From assembly GCA_023078555.1 (NCBI GenBank), contig CM041196.1, positions 8,195,985 to 8,259,984 of the forward strand: a stretch of 64,000 nucleotides of DNA, written 5' to 3'. A model generated the notes under the pieces. It saw only the letters and a list, made by a program, of their open reading frames with translations. It ran no database searches and was not told where the DNA came from. The stretch's first letter is position 1; the number at the start of each line of letters is the position of its first letter. Positions 1 through 13,275 of the stretch are shown here, in pieces. The translations under genes were made by a program, and so were the position numbers. The stretch is from Ulva prolifera. Lineage: Eukaryota > Chlorophyta > Ulvophyceae > Ulvales > Ulvaceae.

Positions 1-137
1 CTGTTGTCGGTGGCGTTGGTGTGCTTGCACGTTGCCGTGGCGGTGCTACCAGCCTCCCTGATGTAGTCCGTGTAACACACATGACAGATCTACACACCTG
101 TACATCTATGAGGGAAAGAGGAGTCGCATGCATGCAG

Positions 138-806
138 GTCATCGACGTCGCGGCGAGCACGCTGCAGAACGTCATCACCTTCCCGCCCGACGGCGCCTTC
201 ATCGTCAACTCGGGCATATCGGTCGCCGGCCGGCAGCGCGTGGACTTCAAGTTCACGGCGGCGGCTCTCAAGGTCGGCGGCCGCAGCATCCCGTTCCCCC
301 CCTTCGGCCAAGGCTGGTTCGTCGTTCCCCCCGCCGCCTCTCTCGCCCCCACATGTGAGTGCATATGCAGACACACTTACCCCCGCCGCCTCATGTAGAC
401 ATTGGTGCCACGGAGTGATGAAGAGCTTGTGCATGTACGACCACAACCCTACCGGTCGGTGCCAGCCTGCTGCCTGCCGCGCTGGCCCTACATCAGTAGC
501 GTCGTCGCGGGGGTGGACGGAGCACGAGAGCATGCGCTGCCGCACCAAGTCACCTGTCGATGCACCAGCTGGCGCGTTTGGAACGCGGGCGCGTCATGTG
601 GCGAGAATCGCGCGCAGGCTAGATTCGCGAGCCGTCTCCTGTACAGAGTGTTGACAGGCCCGCATGCATTGGACCGCTGAATCGCTGCCGGGACGGCGTG
701 CAGGTTCGACACGGTGTACGTCGATGACAGCGTGCGCATCGCGCAGGACGTGCGGGGGGACACCCTCATCGTCGCCCGCGACGGGCCCCCCCGCGTGTTC
801 TCGTAG
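138..806 (+). CDS. PAP/fibrillin family protein, C-terminal exons (5' end outside window)
   Basis: Two exons are visible: 138-316, entered from an intron ending in gcag, and 704-806, ending in TAG. The junction keeps frame and makes a tryptophan codon (TG|G). The protein reads PFPPFGQGWFDTVYVDDS and then RIAQDVRGDTLIVARD near the end. This is the conserved C-terminal signature of plastid lipid-associated proteins (fibrillins), which coat plastoglobules and bind hydrophobic ligands in chloroplasts. About 93 residues are seen; the N-terminal part, including any transit peptide, lies upstream of the window. The donor of the visible intron is gttcgt, weaker than its neighbours. Family assignment is firm; the subfamily is not decidable. 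Confidence 0.85.
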
Positions 807-2768
807 CCACTCCCCCCGCGCAGCGCGCGGCCGCCCGCCGGACGACCGGCGGCCGGCCGGCGGCCGGAGCAGGCGTGCGGCCGCGCCATGCGCGCCGCGG
901 CGCGGTCCAGTGACGGGATGCACGCCACCCGCTGCTGCAGTGGCGCCTGCCAGAGCCTGGAGGGCGTGTGGGCTGTTGTTGCGCGTGGGGCGGTGCCTGT
1001 GCTGTGTCCAAGGGCTCTGCGGCTGCTGTGGCTGCCGCCTCCGCTTTGAGCCGACAACATGTGCACTGCCCGAGTGGCGGTGGTTAGATCTGCGACTGAA
1101 GACTGGCAGAACAAGGCGTACTGGTGGGGTGTGTTTGATGTCGTGCCAGCGGTTCAGGGCTTAGATGGGCAACCTCAGGCGTCGGTAGCATGCCAGACCG
1201 ACACATAGTGACAAATTGAGGCTAGGTGCACTCGGGGTCGAGTGAGCACTGCATTCTTTGCGACTGCTATTTTGGACCGTGAGCGGACTGTCGTGCACAG
1301 GCGGCAAAGAGGACTTGCCTTGGATCGAGCGACCACACGATCAGCGTTGGCCTTCACAGTGTGAAGCAGTGCAGGCCTCTCGCTTGGGCAGTAGGGCTGC
1401 TGACTGACGACATCCATTCAATTGAAAACCCAATGGAGAGCACTTGGCACAGGACTGTCCTGTTGTAATCAAGCATTGAACAGACAATTCCGATCACTGT
1501 CTGAAGACACATGTCATGCAGTACAACAGCTCTTTTCAGGTGTATACTGGGGAAGCACTTGAGCTGGAGGGATGCCATGCATGTATGTGTGCAGCAGTTC
1601 ACGTGACCTGATCAAGATGATGTCTGTCTGCGCAACTGTGAGTATTGCTGTTGTCCCAGGGATCTGTGATTCAGGTCCTGACAAATGGTCGGCCACGGTT
1701 CATCTCAGTGGCCCGTGCCGCCGAGCATTCTTTGTGACACATCGATGCCACATCTTCAACAGGTTCGGAACAAAAAGAGCTCCACACGTACACAGAACCA
1801 GCCCAGGTATGTCCACCGCCTCGAAACCCTTCAGCGAGGCCATCCTGGATCCAGTCAGGTGTCCGGATAAACGATCCAACACCGATATGGAGCGATTCAG
1901 CATGCCCAACTGAAATGTCACTGTTGCTTCACTGCCGCATCATGCGTTGATTCGGGATCTGAGCGTTGCGACCAGCAGTTCAAACGAGACAAGCTCCTGC
2001 TTGTGCACCTGCTGCTGCAGTCGTTGCTTCCATGCAGCACATCACATGATCCGTACAGATACAACAGTTCGTGTGCCGCTGAGCTCACGTGGGCCGATTC
2101 CAAGGTAGTAGAAGAGGCAGTGTGCACTAAAGCCACACTGTCTGCGAACACTGATTCGGCGTTCATCAGACAGCCTAGTACAGTGCAGTAAAAAGCCTGG
2201 TGGCACGTGGCCTGGTGTGTGCGCCGCTGAGGCTACGTCCGATGACACCGTGGCACGTGTCCATTCTTAGCCTAAGCCCATGCGTTACATCGGAATGCTT
2301 TTGTCACCACATCTGGCGAACGGTGGTATACGTCACCGGGATTGGTCAGCTGTGATCCGCTCTCTCAACATCCTCAGACACTACGGCCACATAATAGCAA
2401 CAGCCTGTGGCAAGATACACCTCGGGCACTGTGCCAGCTGCAGCTTCTGCAGCTGCGCTGGCTTCGTACGGCAGCCACTCACCTCAACAAGCACTGTACA
2501 CTATCCATACCCGTGTCTCGATAAAGCCACCCATTCAAAGTTCAAAACGCAGCAAAGACGCATGCATCGAGTGGACTGCTTGCTGCAGCCACACCATAGA
2601 GGGCACCTACTTGCCGCGGCCTCGCGCCTCCACTTGCAGAACACCCCAGCCACATCAACGGCGGCAGCCGTGAACGGCCCTACCTTGTGAGCCCGATCGG
2701 CCATGGAGGGGACGCCGGCCTTGCCCCTGCGTTGCGCACAGGGTGAGCAGGCGCCCGCCGCTGCCTCC
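807..2768. other. Intergenic region between convergent genes
   Basis: Lies between the 3' ends of the fibrillin and paladin-like genes. GC drops after about 1150. Open frames here are short and overlap on both strands, and none has recognisable protein features. I see no repeat or RNA gene. Confidence 0.6.
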
Positions 2769-5700
2769 TCACACCTGGCAGCTGCGCAGCAGGTGGCCGA
2801 GCTCCTTGCGCCCCTTGAACCACGCGCTGAACGTCACCGCCGCGCCGCCCTCGCCGCGCTGCTGCAGCCAATGCTGGAAGTACGCGCGGAACGCGATGAG
2901 CAGGAAGTAGCGCATGAGGTAGTGCGCCCCGAGGCGCCGCGCCGTCGACAGCTCCTGCTGCTTGCGGAACGTGCCCGCCGCGTCGGCGGTGCGCTGCGCC
3001 TGGATCGCCGCGGCCTTGGCGGTGCAGGCCGCGATGGAGTCGAGGACGTCGTAGACGCGGGCGGTGCCGGCGGCGATCGAGTGCAGCTGCCGCACCGACG
3101 CGTCCACGTCCTCGCGGCACTGGCTGCCATTGTCCAGCACCCTGCACGGCGCCGACGGCTTGGGGCGTGGCTGCAAGCGCGCGCGTGTGTGTGGGTGCGC
3201 CCGCAAGCGCACGCGTGGGCTTGTACACCTCCGCCGCAGACAACTCAAACCTCCTGAGAGCAGCCACCGGGGTGGCTCTGTGCTGGATTGTGGTTCATGC
3301 CCAAAAAAGTAATGCTCACGCACCGGCAGAGGTTGTCGAGGACGCTGAACTGCGGCGGGTCGGCGGCCGCGGCGTCGCCGTCGATGCGGCGCGCCTTGGC
3401 CGGGCCGCCGCCGTCCGCCTCCCCCCGGCCGCTGTCGTGCGCCGCGAGCGCCGCGAGCACGAGGCCGAGGAAGTGCGCGACGAAGGACGTGGACGTGGAG
3501 GTGGCGGCGGCGCGCGCCACGAGCACAAACTTCACCGAGTCCCCGACGCCGACGTCGTCGCCGGCGGCCGCCGCAAAGGCGCAGCGGTGGAGGCTGTCCA
3601 TGTCGGAGGCGTCGGGGGTGCGGTTGCGCGACAGCGGCAGACGCCGGTACCACACCGCCCCGCCCTCCGCCCGCAGCTGCTCCATCACCTGCACCGGCAG
3701 CCTCAAATGGCAGGGGGATAGCCCACCGACCCACATAGCCCCGCAGGGCGCCGCGTCCCAGCGCAGCAATCGCTGCAAACTGTGACAGACGGGGTACGAG
3801 CGAAGAGCGCGGGGGCGGGGGGCACGCGTGCAGGTGTCGGAGGATGCGTCCGAAGTACAGGCAGGGCCGGGGGCGTGCCTGCCAGGAGGTGGCGATGCCG
3901 TGGTCGACCGAGGCGAGCTCCTCGGCGTGCATGTGCACCCAGTGCGCGGTGAGGTGCGTGGCCGTGCTCTGCTGCAGCGTGACGTCCGTCGCGTCCTCGA
4001 TCGAGTACCGCGGCGCCGGCGCCCCAGGCGCCACCTGCATGCGTGCTCCCGCCGTTCAGGCACAAACACCGGCTGAAACCAAACAGGTCCCCCGGCTGCG
4101 CAGAGGTGAGCAGTACGAACGCGGCGGTCTCCGCCGCAAGGCCGCAAGAACCACCCAGATCAGGAGGGGAAAGGAGGGGTGGCGCACGGGCGCCTCCTTG
4201 TGCACGAGCACGCGGTGCACGCCGTCGTCGGCGCCGTACGTGCTCGAGCTGCACACGTCGTCGCGCAGCCAGCGCTCGAGCTTGCGCAGCTCGCGCCAGT
4301 GGATGCCCGCGTGGTGCATCGAGGCCGTCGGCATCTCGAGCTCGCGGCGCGTGTACGGGTGGCCCCGCAGGTACACCCCGAGCTCCTCCCGCGTGTCCAC
4401 GACAACGACCCGGCTGCCGGCCTTCGCGCCGAGGCACTCCACCAGCCCGCGCAGGCCCTGCACGGCACCCACACACACGCGTTCCTCCGGCTCCTGCAGT
4501 GCGCGTGGACCCTGCGGACCCTGGAGAGCCACGGTGGACCTCCGCATGTGTCCATGCGGCGGACCCAAACGAGTGCACGCCATCGCCGCAGTGGACGGCG
4601 TGCGCAGGGTCTGCGGAGTGCAGCGGCGGCTCTGGAGGGGTGCGGTTGACACATACACGCAGAGCCGTAGGGTGCAGCCGGCAGCGCACCTCGACGGAGG
4701 GGTTGCTGGCGAGCCAGATGGGCTGGCCGGCGACCTGGTAGAGGTCCGAGAGGCCTGGGATGTCGCGGCCCGAGGCGGCGTCGGTGGCCGAGAACGCGTC
4801 CGGCTGGTGGAACGACTTGAGGATGGTGAAGGGCGAGAGCATGCGGAAGCGGCGCGCGGCGAGCACCTGCGCCGCGGTCTCCGCCGGCAGGGAGCCGTCA
4901 GGGTTCTCGTCCTCGAGCAGCGGCGTCGCGGCGCGCGACGGCGGCCCGGCGGTCTGCGGCAGCGGCGTGAGGGCCCGCACCGGGTCCTCCAAAGGCGCCG
5001 CGAGCGCGTTCTGCACGGCACGGTCACACATCACCGCGCTTCCCGGGGGATTGTCACGCTTCTAACCCACACCGACGAGGTATACTGTAGTATCAGTATA
5101 AACTGTTTGATGTGACTGGGGTCGGAGACCCAACAGCTTTGCAGTCTTTGGGCAGCAGGATGCCCAGCACACTGGCATGGCTCCGGATATGGCGGAGGTG
5201 CGCCCGACAGAGGGAGGCGCCCGCACCTTGACGGCGGCGAGGGACTCCACCCAGGCGTCAAACGGCTTGGAGCGCGTCGCCTGCGCGGCGTCCGCGGGCT
5301 CGCGCCGCCCAGCCGCCTTGGCCCCGATGTTGTGGTGCAGGTACGCCGCGTACACGAGCAGCAGGCAGTACCGCGCGAGCGCGACCGCGTCGCGCGCAAA
5401 CGCCTGCCGCAGGCGCGAGAGCTCCGGGCGCAGCTGCGAGCCGGGCAGCCGCGACGCGCGGTGCGAGCCGACGACGTCGCGGAGGTGCACCATGTGGCTA
5501 CACGCGTCCAGCGCTCGGTCGAGCCACGTGACGATGACGGAGGCCTCGGCGATCTCGCCGAGGAGCCGCCGCACGCCGAGGAACGCGACTTGCGCGCGGC
5601 TGTGCGGCGCGGTGCCGCCGCTGGGCGGCACCGAGCCGCGGCCGCGCGGGACGAAGCAGCGGAGGGGCTGCGGGCCGCACGCGGGGGAGTCGGAGCGCGG

Positions 5701-8700
5701 GGGGACGGCGCCGGCCGGCGCGAGGGCCGTGTGCGGGGGGCTTGCGGGCTGCGCGGCCTCCGCCGCCCGCGCCTCGACGTCCGAGTCCCCCTCGAGGTCG
5801 GAGGAGGAGGACCCGGCGGTGGCTGGCGCCTCCGCGGCGGCGCGCGGCGCGAGCGCAGACAGGCGCGGCGATGCCGGCTGCGCGGGCGCCGGCAGCGACG
5901 CGACGTGCAGCGTGGTCCCCGGCACCGCGGCAAACTTGCGGCGCTCACGCCACACCTGCAACGACCTCTACTTCACGCACACACACATTCGCACGCGTGA
6001 GGGATCTGTGCGCCTTTGAAGGGGGGCGCGCCTGGGCGGAGAGGAAGAGCGAGGCCATCGCCATGCCGATGGTGGTGCGGCCCTTGCCCTGCTGGCAGTT
6101 GAAGACAAAGTTGGAGCGCGGCCCGGCGGCGGCGAGGGAGGAGTGGATGTGCGCGACGTCGTCGTGGCCGGGCACCTTGCCGTCGGTGATCGGGACGCGC
6201 CTGCACGCGCAGCACAGCAGCTCAGCACAGCGCGGCAGCATACCTCAGCAGGGCGCATGCCGCCCAAAAGCGACAGCGGCATCAGCGCGTGCATGGCGGC
6301 GATCGGGTAACCCTTTGGATACACACCTTTTAATTTGGACCTTTTGTAGCTTTATCGGGATATCAGTGACACAGCAGCGGCGGCCACGCGTCACCTGGCA
6401 GATGAGTTGTGCTGCCCTGCTGCCCTGCTGCAGGGACGCAGGTCTAGCTGATGGGCAACAGCACAGAAACATAAACGAAGAACGCCACAAAAAAAAAATC
6501 AATTTGATGCAGGGGGGCGGCGGCGCACAGGTAGCTGACGCCGTAGCCGGCCTTCGCGAGGCTCTCAAACAGCTGCCGGGGGGTCATCACGCCCGAGGCG
6601 TCGAGCACGACCTCGAAGCCCGTCTGCAGCCGCCCCCGCTTCTTGTCCTCGTTGCTGCGCCCCTGCAGCCACACGCCACCGTCGCCAGACACCCCATACC
6701 ACTGAGCCCGTGCAATTCAGCGCCGGCATCGGTGACCGGCCGCATCCACGCAGACCAGGGGACTCCCGGGAGTATCTCCCGGAAGAGTAAACCGCCTGGC
6801 ATGCCCCGGCCCACAGCAGGCAGCACGCAGCAGCGCAGGGCCGCACCGAGTGGATCATCTCCTCGTATAGCACCTGCACCTTGCCCCCCAGCGCCGCCGC
6901 CTCCTGCAGCACCTCGGCGCGCAGCCGCTCCTCCAGCGCCTCGAGGCGCGCCGCGTCGATGCCGGAGTACTCCTTCATGTTGGTGTACGCGCCCGCGGCC
7001 TCGCGCAGCACGTACGGCGTGCCGTTGAGGAACAGCACCGGCTCCTCCCGCAGGTTGTGCCACACGGTCTGCCGCTGCTCGGCCGCGCGCGCCGCGGTCG
7101 CCACCGGCCCGGACCCCGTCGCCTGCAGCACGCGCTGCACGCCGAGCAGGGTCGAGATGCCGGCGCCAAAGACGGGGAGGCCGGCGGCGGCCTGGCGGAA
7201 GTTGGGCGCGCCGTCAATCGGCTGCGGCAGCCGCGTCGACTGCAGGCTGGGGTAGTTGTCGGCCTTGAGGATGGTCGACGCACACAGCACGGCGCCGTTG
7301 CGCTGCGCCAGCACGTCGCTGAGCTCCTGCACGTGGGCTGCGTGCTCTGGGTGGGAGAAACTCGGGGCGGGGGCAACTCCTCTGCCATCACGATCACATG
7401 AGCGCGCATCGAGCCGGGGCCCGGCCAGACGTCAGAAATGACAGAACTGGCCTGGGGGCCTCACACGACACCGGACTCGAGCAGAGCGCATCCGGCAGAA
7501 GGCAGGTGCGGACGGGCGCAGGGGCCGGAGCGGCGAGGAGGAGGGGAGAGGCGCGCCTCGAGGACCTTTTCTGAGTGCGTCATCATGTCCCGGCCGGACT
7601 CGCCGTCGAGCTCGAGGGTGAGCATCGGGAACGCCCACAGCAGGCGCTCCATCACGGACTTCACCTCCGGGAGGGCCCCGAGGAAGGCCGCGAACGGCTG
7701 CCGGCCGCCGTCGTCGCCGACTGCCGGCGCGCTCAGGTACGAGCAGAACACAATCAGGTGGCAGTACCGGTCAATGTGGTCCTGCATGCATGGCCGTGCT
7801 GTGCTGTGACTGCTGCTCTCCCAGGGCCACGCTGCGGCCGTGCTCTGCCGGCAGGAGCGAGCGTGCCACACACGGGGCCCCGGCGCTGTGCGGCGAGAGG
7901 CTCTGCGGCAGGGCTGCCGCAGCGTGGCGGCTCGCACGCATGCTGCACGCACCAGTGCATGCACGCCCCGTCGCATCGCGAGGTGAACAGCGGGAGGGAG
8001 GCGCACCGTGACGACGCTGAGGATCTTGGCGCGCTTGTCCTCCCGCGGCTCCTTCAGCATGTTGCCGCGGTAGCGCACGATGATGGAGCGCAGGTTCTGC
8101 ATCGCGGCGCAAGCGTCCACGACCGCGTCCAGGGCGGCCTTCGCGTGCGTCGAGTTGGGCAGCACGCGCAGCAGGCTGCGCACGACGAGCAGGTGGCCGG
8201 CGCGCATCATGGCGGTCGCGTCGGCGCGGTCGCTCACCGCGGCGGCCTGCATGCATTGGCAGCGTGACGCGCAGTGTGCCTCGGGGCCATGGCGCCACAT
8301 GCGTCGAGTGGCCTCGCGGCGCGTCGCACCTGACTCTGCAGGCTGCGCTCGAGGCCCTCTTTGAACCACACGGGCTCGGCGGCGGCCGCGCCGGTGTCCG
8401 GAGGGGCTGGCTCTGCTGCGGCTGTGGGGCCGCGTCCGGTGGCCGGCTGTGCGAGGGCACGGTTCAGCACGCCTTGTCGTTTCAGCAGCGCCATGGAGGT
8501 GATGACCATGCCCGTCGTGGTCCTGCCGCGGCCCATCTGGCAGTTGAAAACAAATGCTGCTGGGTAGCTGGCTGAGTACACCTGTTGTAGCAGGTAGTCA
8601 AAATCTGTTGGCTTGGGGGCCTGCACGCGTGCACAGATCGGGTCAGCAGGTCCGCTAGCACCAAGCGGCAGCTGCATGCGGCCGCTGAGAAGTGCATGGG

Positions 8701-9759
8701 ATGTGTGGCAGGCGCATGTGGGCTTGCCTTTTCATCGGTGATGGGGATGCGATTGTACACAACATTGTAACCCTCAGCTTGGAGTTCTGTAAACATTGAT
8801 TTGGGGGTCTGAACGTCGGCTTCAGAGACCCGCAGCATCATGTCAAACACATTGAATGAGTCGTCCTCGTCTGCGACGAGGATCTGGTCGTCAAAGTCTG
8901 CTGCTTCATTGAGGATGTCCTGCCTAAGCCTATCCTCCATGTCCTCAACACGGTCTTTTGTAATACCTGCAAGCGAATTCACATGAGCCATCGAAGCAAA
9001 AGAGAGCGCACGTCAATCCAAATTGTTGGCAAGCTTTGTGTGCTTGGAGGCAGGCGGTGTGTGTCCCTCGGCACTGCCTGGAGCACCACAGCCTCACGCC
9101 AGTCCACGCAGCTCACAGTCACCCACCGCGGGCGGGTATTGCTGCATGGACGCCGGCGAGGCAGCGACTCACAATGCTACCTCAGGAAAGCGTCTGTCGC
9201 TATCATGTGTCTGCTTGCCAATGACCCGGTGCCGATACCACGGGCGGACAGAGCGACCAGTCGGGACAGAACGGCAGTCGGCAGTGCGTGCCTGTATACT
9301 CCAGGTTCATAAACGGATTACGCCTTTCTCTGACAACGAATGGACGGCCGCTGATATAAATCAGCGGTTCCTCCCGCATGTTGTTCCAGTACACTGTTGT
9401 GCCCAGAGGCAAATCGGCAGCGAGTTTGTCCATCATAACCCGCAAACCGTGGCCTGTTGGTACAGCCACGCCAAATACAGGCAGCCCATCGACCTGCCTG
9501 TAATTTGGACAGCCCTCGAGATGCGGCTTGAGCTTGGTGTTGTGACATCCTGCGACCAGTCCGAAGTCAGAGCAGATTCAATCACCGAGCAGCGTCCGGT
9601 CCACTAGCAGATGTTCCATTCGATGACTGTATGTACGGTACCTGGGAAGTGATCCGACTTGAGGATGGTATCTTTGAGGAGCACGGAGCCAGTCCGGTGC
9701 TCAACAATCTGCTCAGGGACAGGCGAAGGCCCACTCTCATCCAGCTCCGACTTGGACAT
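2769..9759 (-). CDS. Paladin-like protein with three tandem phosphatase-type repeats
   Basis: Fifteen exons join in frame to 1452 residues: 9759-9642, 9549-9292, 8966-8728, 8620-8330, 8246-8007, 7781-7566, 7326-6847, 6662-6529, 6200-6032, 5955-5227, 5010-4690, 4457-4188, 4034-3879, 3688-3324, 3141-2769. Paladins are cysteine-phosphatase-fold proteins; vertebrate PALD1 is reported to act on phosphoinositides and has two such modules. Repeats 1 and 2 each carry a WNNMREEP- or HNLREEP-type block, a PITD block and a CX5R site (C232-R238, CQMGRGR; C694-R700, CQQGKGR). Repeat 3 (about 850-1452) keeps the layout, but the site near residues 1261-1275 has no cysteine and is presumably inactive. Residues about 715-830 form a low-complexity Ala/Pro/Ser linker. 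Four introns use GC donors. At the exon 6 end, GTCCTC was chosen over a nearby GC donor; both keep frame. Confidence 0.9.
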
Positions 9760-10999
9760 TCAACGACACAACGTCGCTCAGATCACTTGACTGACTCAGA
9801 GTGATGTGTGTGGCCAACAGCCAGCGGTGAATTTGCGACACTCCTTGTTGCTACTAAGGTCTGGTGGAATCACACATCGACAGCAATTGTCTGTGGATGA
9901 ACAATTCAATACAACTCAGGCAGCGCTATGCCGTGATCTAAGCAGGAAATGGCTGTGCCTGTGCTTTGCAGCTGTGGCGCGGCGTCATGGGATGCAAAAA
10001 CGCTCACGTGCAGTGCTATCTCGCGCGTCACGATGGGAATCAGTGTTTGAATCAATTGGACATGCACATACCGCACGACATCCAATGCAGCGCCATGCGG
10101 TACATTCACACCTGATCTGTGCATGCCATAGTTACCTTTTGCGGCTCTGGGACGTGGAGATGCATTGCGCCGGAGCCGGGGAACGTTGCCGTGGTAATGC
10201 TCGCCCCGCGGTCGATCCGCCGCTACAACAGTAGCAATTGTCTCCCGCCGCATGATGAATCTGCTCTACCGGAGTCCCCCACATTACGCAAAATTGTAGC
10301 ATTGTCTGCCATGTGTATGTGCGAGCGATTTGAACCAGGTCGTGGCCCAGGTATATAGTAATAGTGCTGAACGCGCCCTCGAGAGAACATGCATCCATGG
10401 CCAGCGCGAAGCAGCATGCACCGACAGCTCCATCGCAGACGGCTGCGGAAGATAGACGCGGAGGTGCGGCCCGACGGTGTCTCTGCCTCTGCGGTAATGC
10501 CTAGCGTGATGGCATCTGCGCAACTCTGGCAGCCCGGCAAGCACACGACATGATGTGCTGCAGCCTCGCATGTATGTATGCGAAATGACCTAAGCCATGA
10601 TCATTGGGGCATTGCCGACTCCGAAGTCCGGGACCGAGCGAGCCAATCAAGTTACACACGAGCCATTAGGCCGCAGACTCTGGCAGGCACCACCCGCGCC
10701 AGCTCCGGAAGATGAAAGGGGCGAACAGCAACATCTGACACCCCAGCATCACCACCAACACCATCAACACCCACGCCAAACGCGACCGCTGCATCGGTGC
10801 AAGTAGACCCAGAGGCGCAAGTACAGGCACTGCTTCCGACCGCCTTGCCCCCCCACTGGCGGCGCCACGAGCTTTATCAACCAACGCAGACGTCTAACCG
10901 AGCATGCAGCACCGGCAGCGCATGTCTCCGCTGGCCACATCCGACAGCAGCCTTACATCCTTGACAACCCGAGCGCCGCCCGATGGAGCACCGGCACCC
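9760..10999. other. Intergenic region upstream of the paladin-like gene and 3' of the SET gene
   Basis: No convincing exon on either strand. On the minus strand a TGTAA motif at 10957-10953 lies 43 bases past the SET stop and is the likely poly(A) signal of that gene. The low-GC part 9760-10680 should hold the paladin-like promoter; I see no clear TATA box. Confidence 0.5.
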
Positions 11000-12721
11000 T
11001 CACACCGCGCCGCGCTTCACCCGCGCCGTCGCGTACCCGAGGCCCTGCATGCCCAGCAGCAGCTGCTTCACCGCCGCCTCGTGCCCCCGCCACCGCTGCT
11101 CGGCCCCCTCCCGCGCGCCGTCCCACTGCTCTCGCACGGCCGCGGGAACGGCGGCGCCGGGTGCGCACTCCAAGGCGTCATACGGCGACGAGTACCGGCA
11201 CGGCGCCTGCAGGAAGCTGTCTACGATCGCGTGCACCTGTGCCTCCGGCAGCGGGTCCGCCATCGCCCCGGGCCGCGCCTTCCGCCGCGCATCCACCGCC
11301 TGCACCACCGCCGGTGTGAGGAGTCCGCCCCAGCAAGCCCGAGCCGGCCACACCTGCTCTGGCGCCGGCGCCGGCGGCGCTTCCTTGCATCGATCGTTAC
11401 TCACGTGCCAGCAGCCCCTATTGCAGGGTCTCACAGCAGGTGTACGTGCAGTCAGGCACGAGCCGGGGGGCAGGAGGGGGCGCACGGCGTGGCCCGGGAG
11501 GGGCAGAGCCGGGCCCGTGCTGAGCTGCTGCACCTTGGTGGCGCCGTCGGCGTCTTCGTCCAGGTACAGCGCGCAGGCCTCCGCCTCGTCGTCCGAGTCG
11601 TGCAGCCGCTCCTGCGCGCGCTGCGCCGCGCTGCGGCCGCCGAGCCAGCCGACGCAGCTCGCCGCCCCGCACTCGCACCTGTGCAGCGCCAACGTATGCC
11701 TCAGCTGCTGCACAGCGCGCGGCGGGGCCGCACACGGGAGGCCGGTTTCGCTGCAACCAGGTTGCACTGAAGCATGCTCAGGGCGCACCTGACCCGAGCG
11801 AAGCCGTTCCACTGCAGGTTGTAGTCGTAGCAGAGCTCGGTGCCAGCCTTGATGGCCTGCCTCGCAAAGATGCCGACGCGGGTCTCGCCCTTGACCATCC
11901 AGTACTGCGTCTCGCAGTTGGGGCCGCAGGAGTGGTTCAGGTACCTCGCGAGCCCGCCCTTCGCGGTCGCGTCCAGCAGCAGCCCCCTGCACCACAGCTG
12001 GGCCTCTGACGGCTGCCTCCCGGTCGCCAGAGCCGAGCAGGTTGCAGCGGTGGTGGAGTGGGAGCGCACTTTACATACGACATGATGTATGTGTGGCGCA
12101 TGTCTCTGTACTGATTCTCCATGCGCCGCGCCAGCTCGGTCTGGTTTATGACCTCTCCTGCCAAGCGAAGGCGTGTGTTAGTCTGCTAGGCGCAACGGCT
12201 GAGGGATGATGCGCCCGCAGCTGAGAAGGTTGGGTGAGGTTCCTGACTGGCATCGCCATGCAGCACACTTGAGGTGCGCACCCACGTACTCTGCTATGAG
12301 GTCTCCGGCTGCGATGTCCTGTAGCGCGATGACGCCCATGCCTTTGCTGCCAGGGAACTTTTGTACCCTGCTCACCATGCTGGCCATTCAATAATGCAGA
12401 TTTACTTTGCCATGCTGGCCATTCAGCAACTGTGATGCTACGAGGCATCCTAGGGAGCCGGAGCAAGGCATGAGCGGAAGCAACTCACTTTACAGATGGT
12501 ATGTCCCCTTTCTGGATGCGCTGGTTTTCGCATTCCTCTCCGCAAGGGCATGTCTGGTCGCACTCGATCATACAGCTCCTGTTCATGCACAAGTCCGTGC
12601 GGCATGACTCACCGCCGCTGCCAGAGGATGCGCAGCTACATTGCGGCGTGTCCTGCACCTTTCGCAGCCGGGTACAGCTCTCGTGCCATAGATTGTAGCG
12701 AATTCGCTTGTAGTCAGACAT
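11000..12721 (-). CDS. SET-domain histone-lysine methyltransferase (AWS-SET-postSET)
   Basis: Six exons keep frame: 12721-12489, 12367-12282, 12157-12070, 11986-11789, 11678-11534, 11299-11000, giving 349 residues from the ATG at 12721. Exon 1 is a cysteine-rich AWS domain (about residues 28-75, including CPCGEECENQR). The SET domain follows (76-200): GMGVIALQDI, RYLNHSCGPNCE at 150-161, and ELCYDYN at 186-192 with the catalytic tyrosine pair. The post-SET zinc motif CECGAASC starts at residue 203. AWS plus SET plus post-SET places it in the SETD2/ASH1 class, which mostly methylates H3K36; the exact substrate is inference. It would act in the nucleus. The acidic and alpha-helical tail (210-349) is not recognised. 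A CW-like motif lies upstream on the same strand, so the true start may be further 5'. Confidence 0.85.
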
Positions 12722-12959
12722 GGCCAGCGCAGGCTGGTGACGATCAACACCGATATCTCGCCAGTCACCTCACTGCACTAGCAGGTTGATGTTGTAGAAG
12801 TGTGGGCACTAGCAGAGGTCGGTGACATGGACGCCGTCGCAGCGGGGCAGCGAAGGCTATGTAGAGGTGGTGTCGTATGGTGTGACTGGTGCGAATGGCA
12901 GAAGCCATGAATGTCCGCGGCTGCAGTGCGATGATGGTCAATATCACATGATGGTCAAC

Positions 12960-13275
12960 GCCTTCGACGGTGGCAATATCAGCGGTCCTACATCGAGGGA
13001 GTGGCGACACCTTCGAGTGTCGCTGGCGGAGGCCTGAAGTTCCTCGTCGCCACACGGAGCAAAGGTCACATGCAAGCTTCCATGCTTCCAACCACAACGC
13101 GCGTCCTCAAGATCACTGGCACTACGCTGCTTTGTTTGTTTCTTCACGGTGATTACAGTTGCAACGGCTTCATCATGTTCCGCCAAAGCTGCCTCAATGC
13201 AGTCCTTGTCCTCCTCAAGAAGACACCCTTCTGGATCGCCAGGAAGCATGTAGCTCCACTCCGTTTGTGACATGT
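12960..13275 (-). other. Candidate 5' exons of the SET gene with a CW-like motif
   Basis: On the minus strand an ATG at 13273 opens an acidic stretch (MSQTEWSYMLPGDPEG and onward). About 60 codons later, in another frame, there is WKLACDLCSVWRR, which looks like the start of a CW zinc finger (WxxCxxCxxW). ASHH2-type plant methyltransferases combine CW, AWS and SET. The second half of a CW finger (WYC and final Cys) was not found, and the joins to exon 1 are uncertain. Confidence 0.3.

Noticed and set aside
9292-9304. A GT donor for paladin-like intron 2 at the GAGTATAC sequence
   Set aside because: Using that GT gives a stop codon eight codons into the next exon; only the GC donor at 9291 keeps the conserved EYTGITKDRVE reading.
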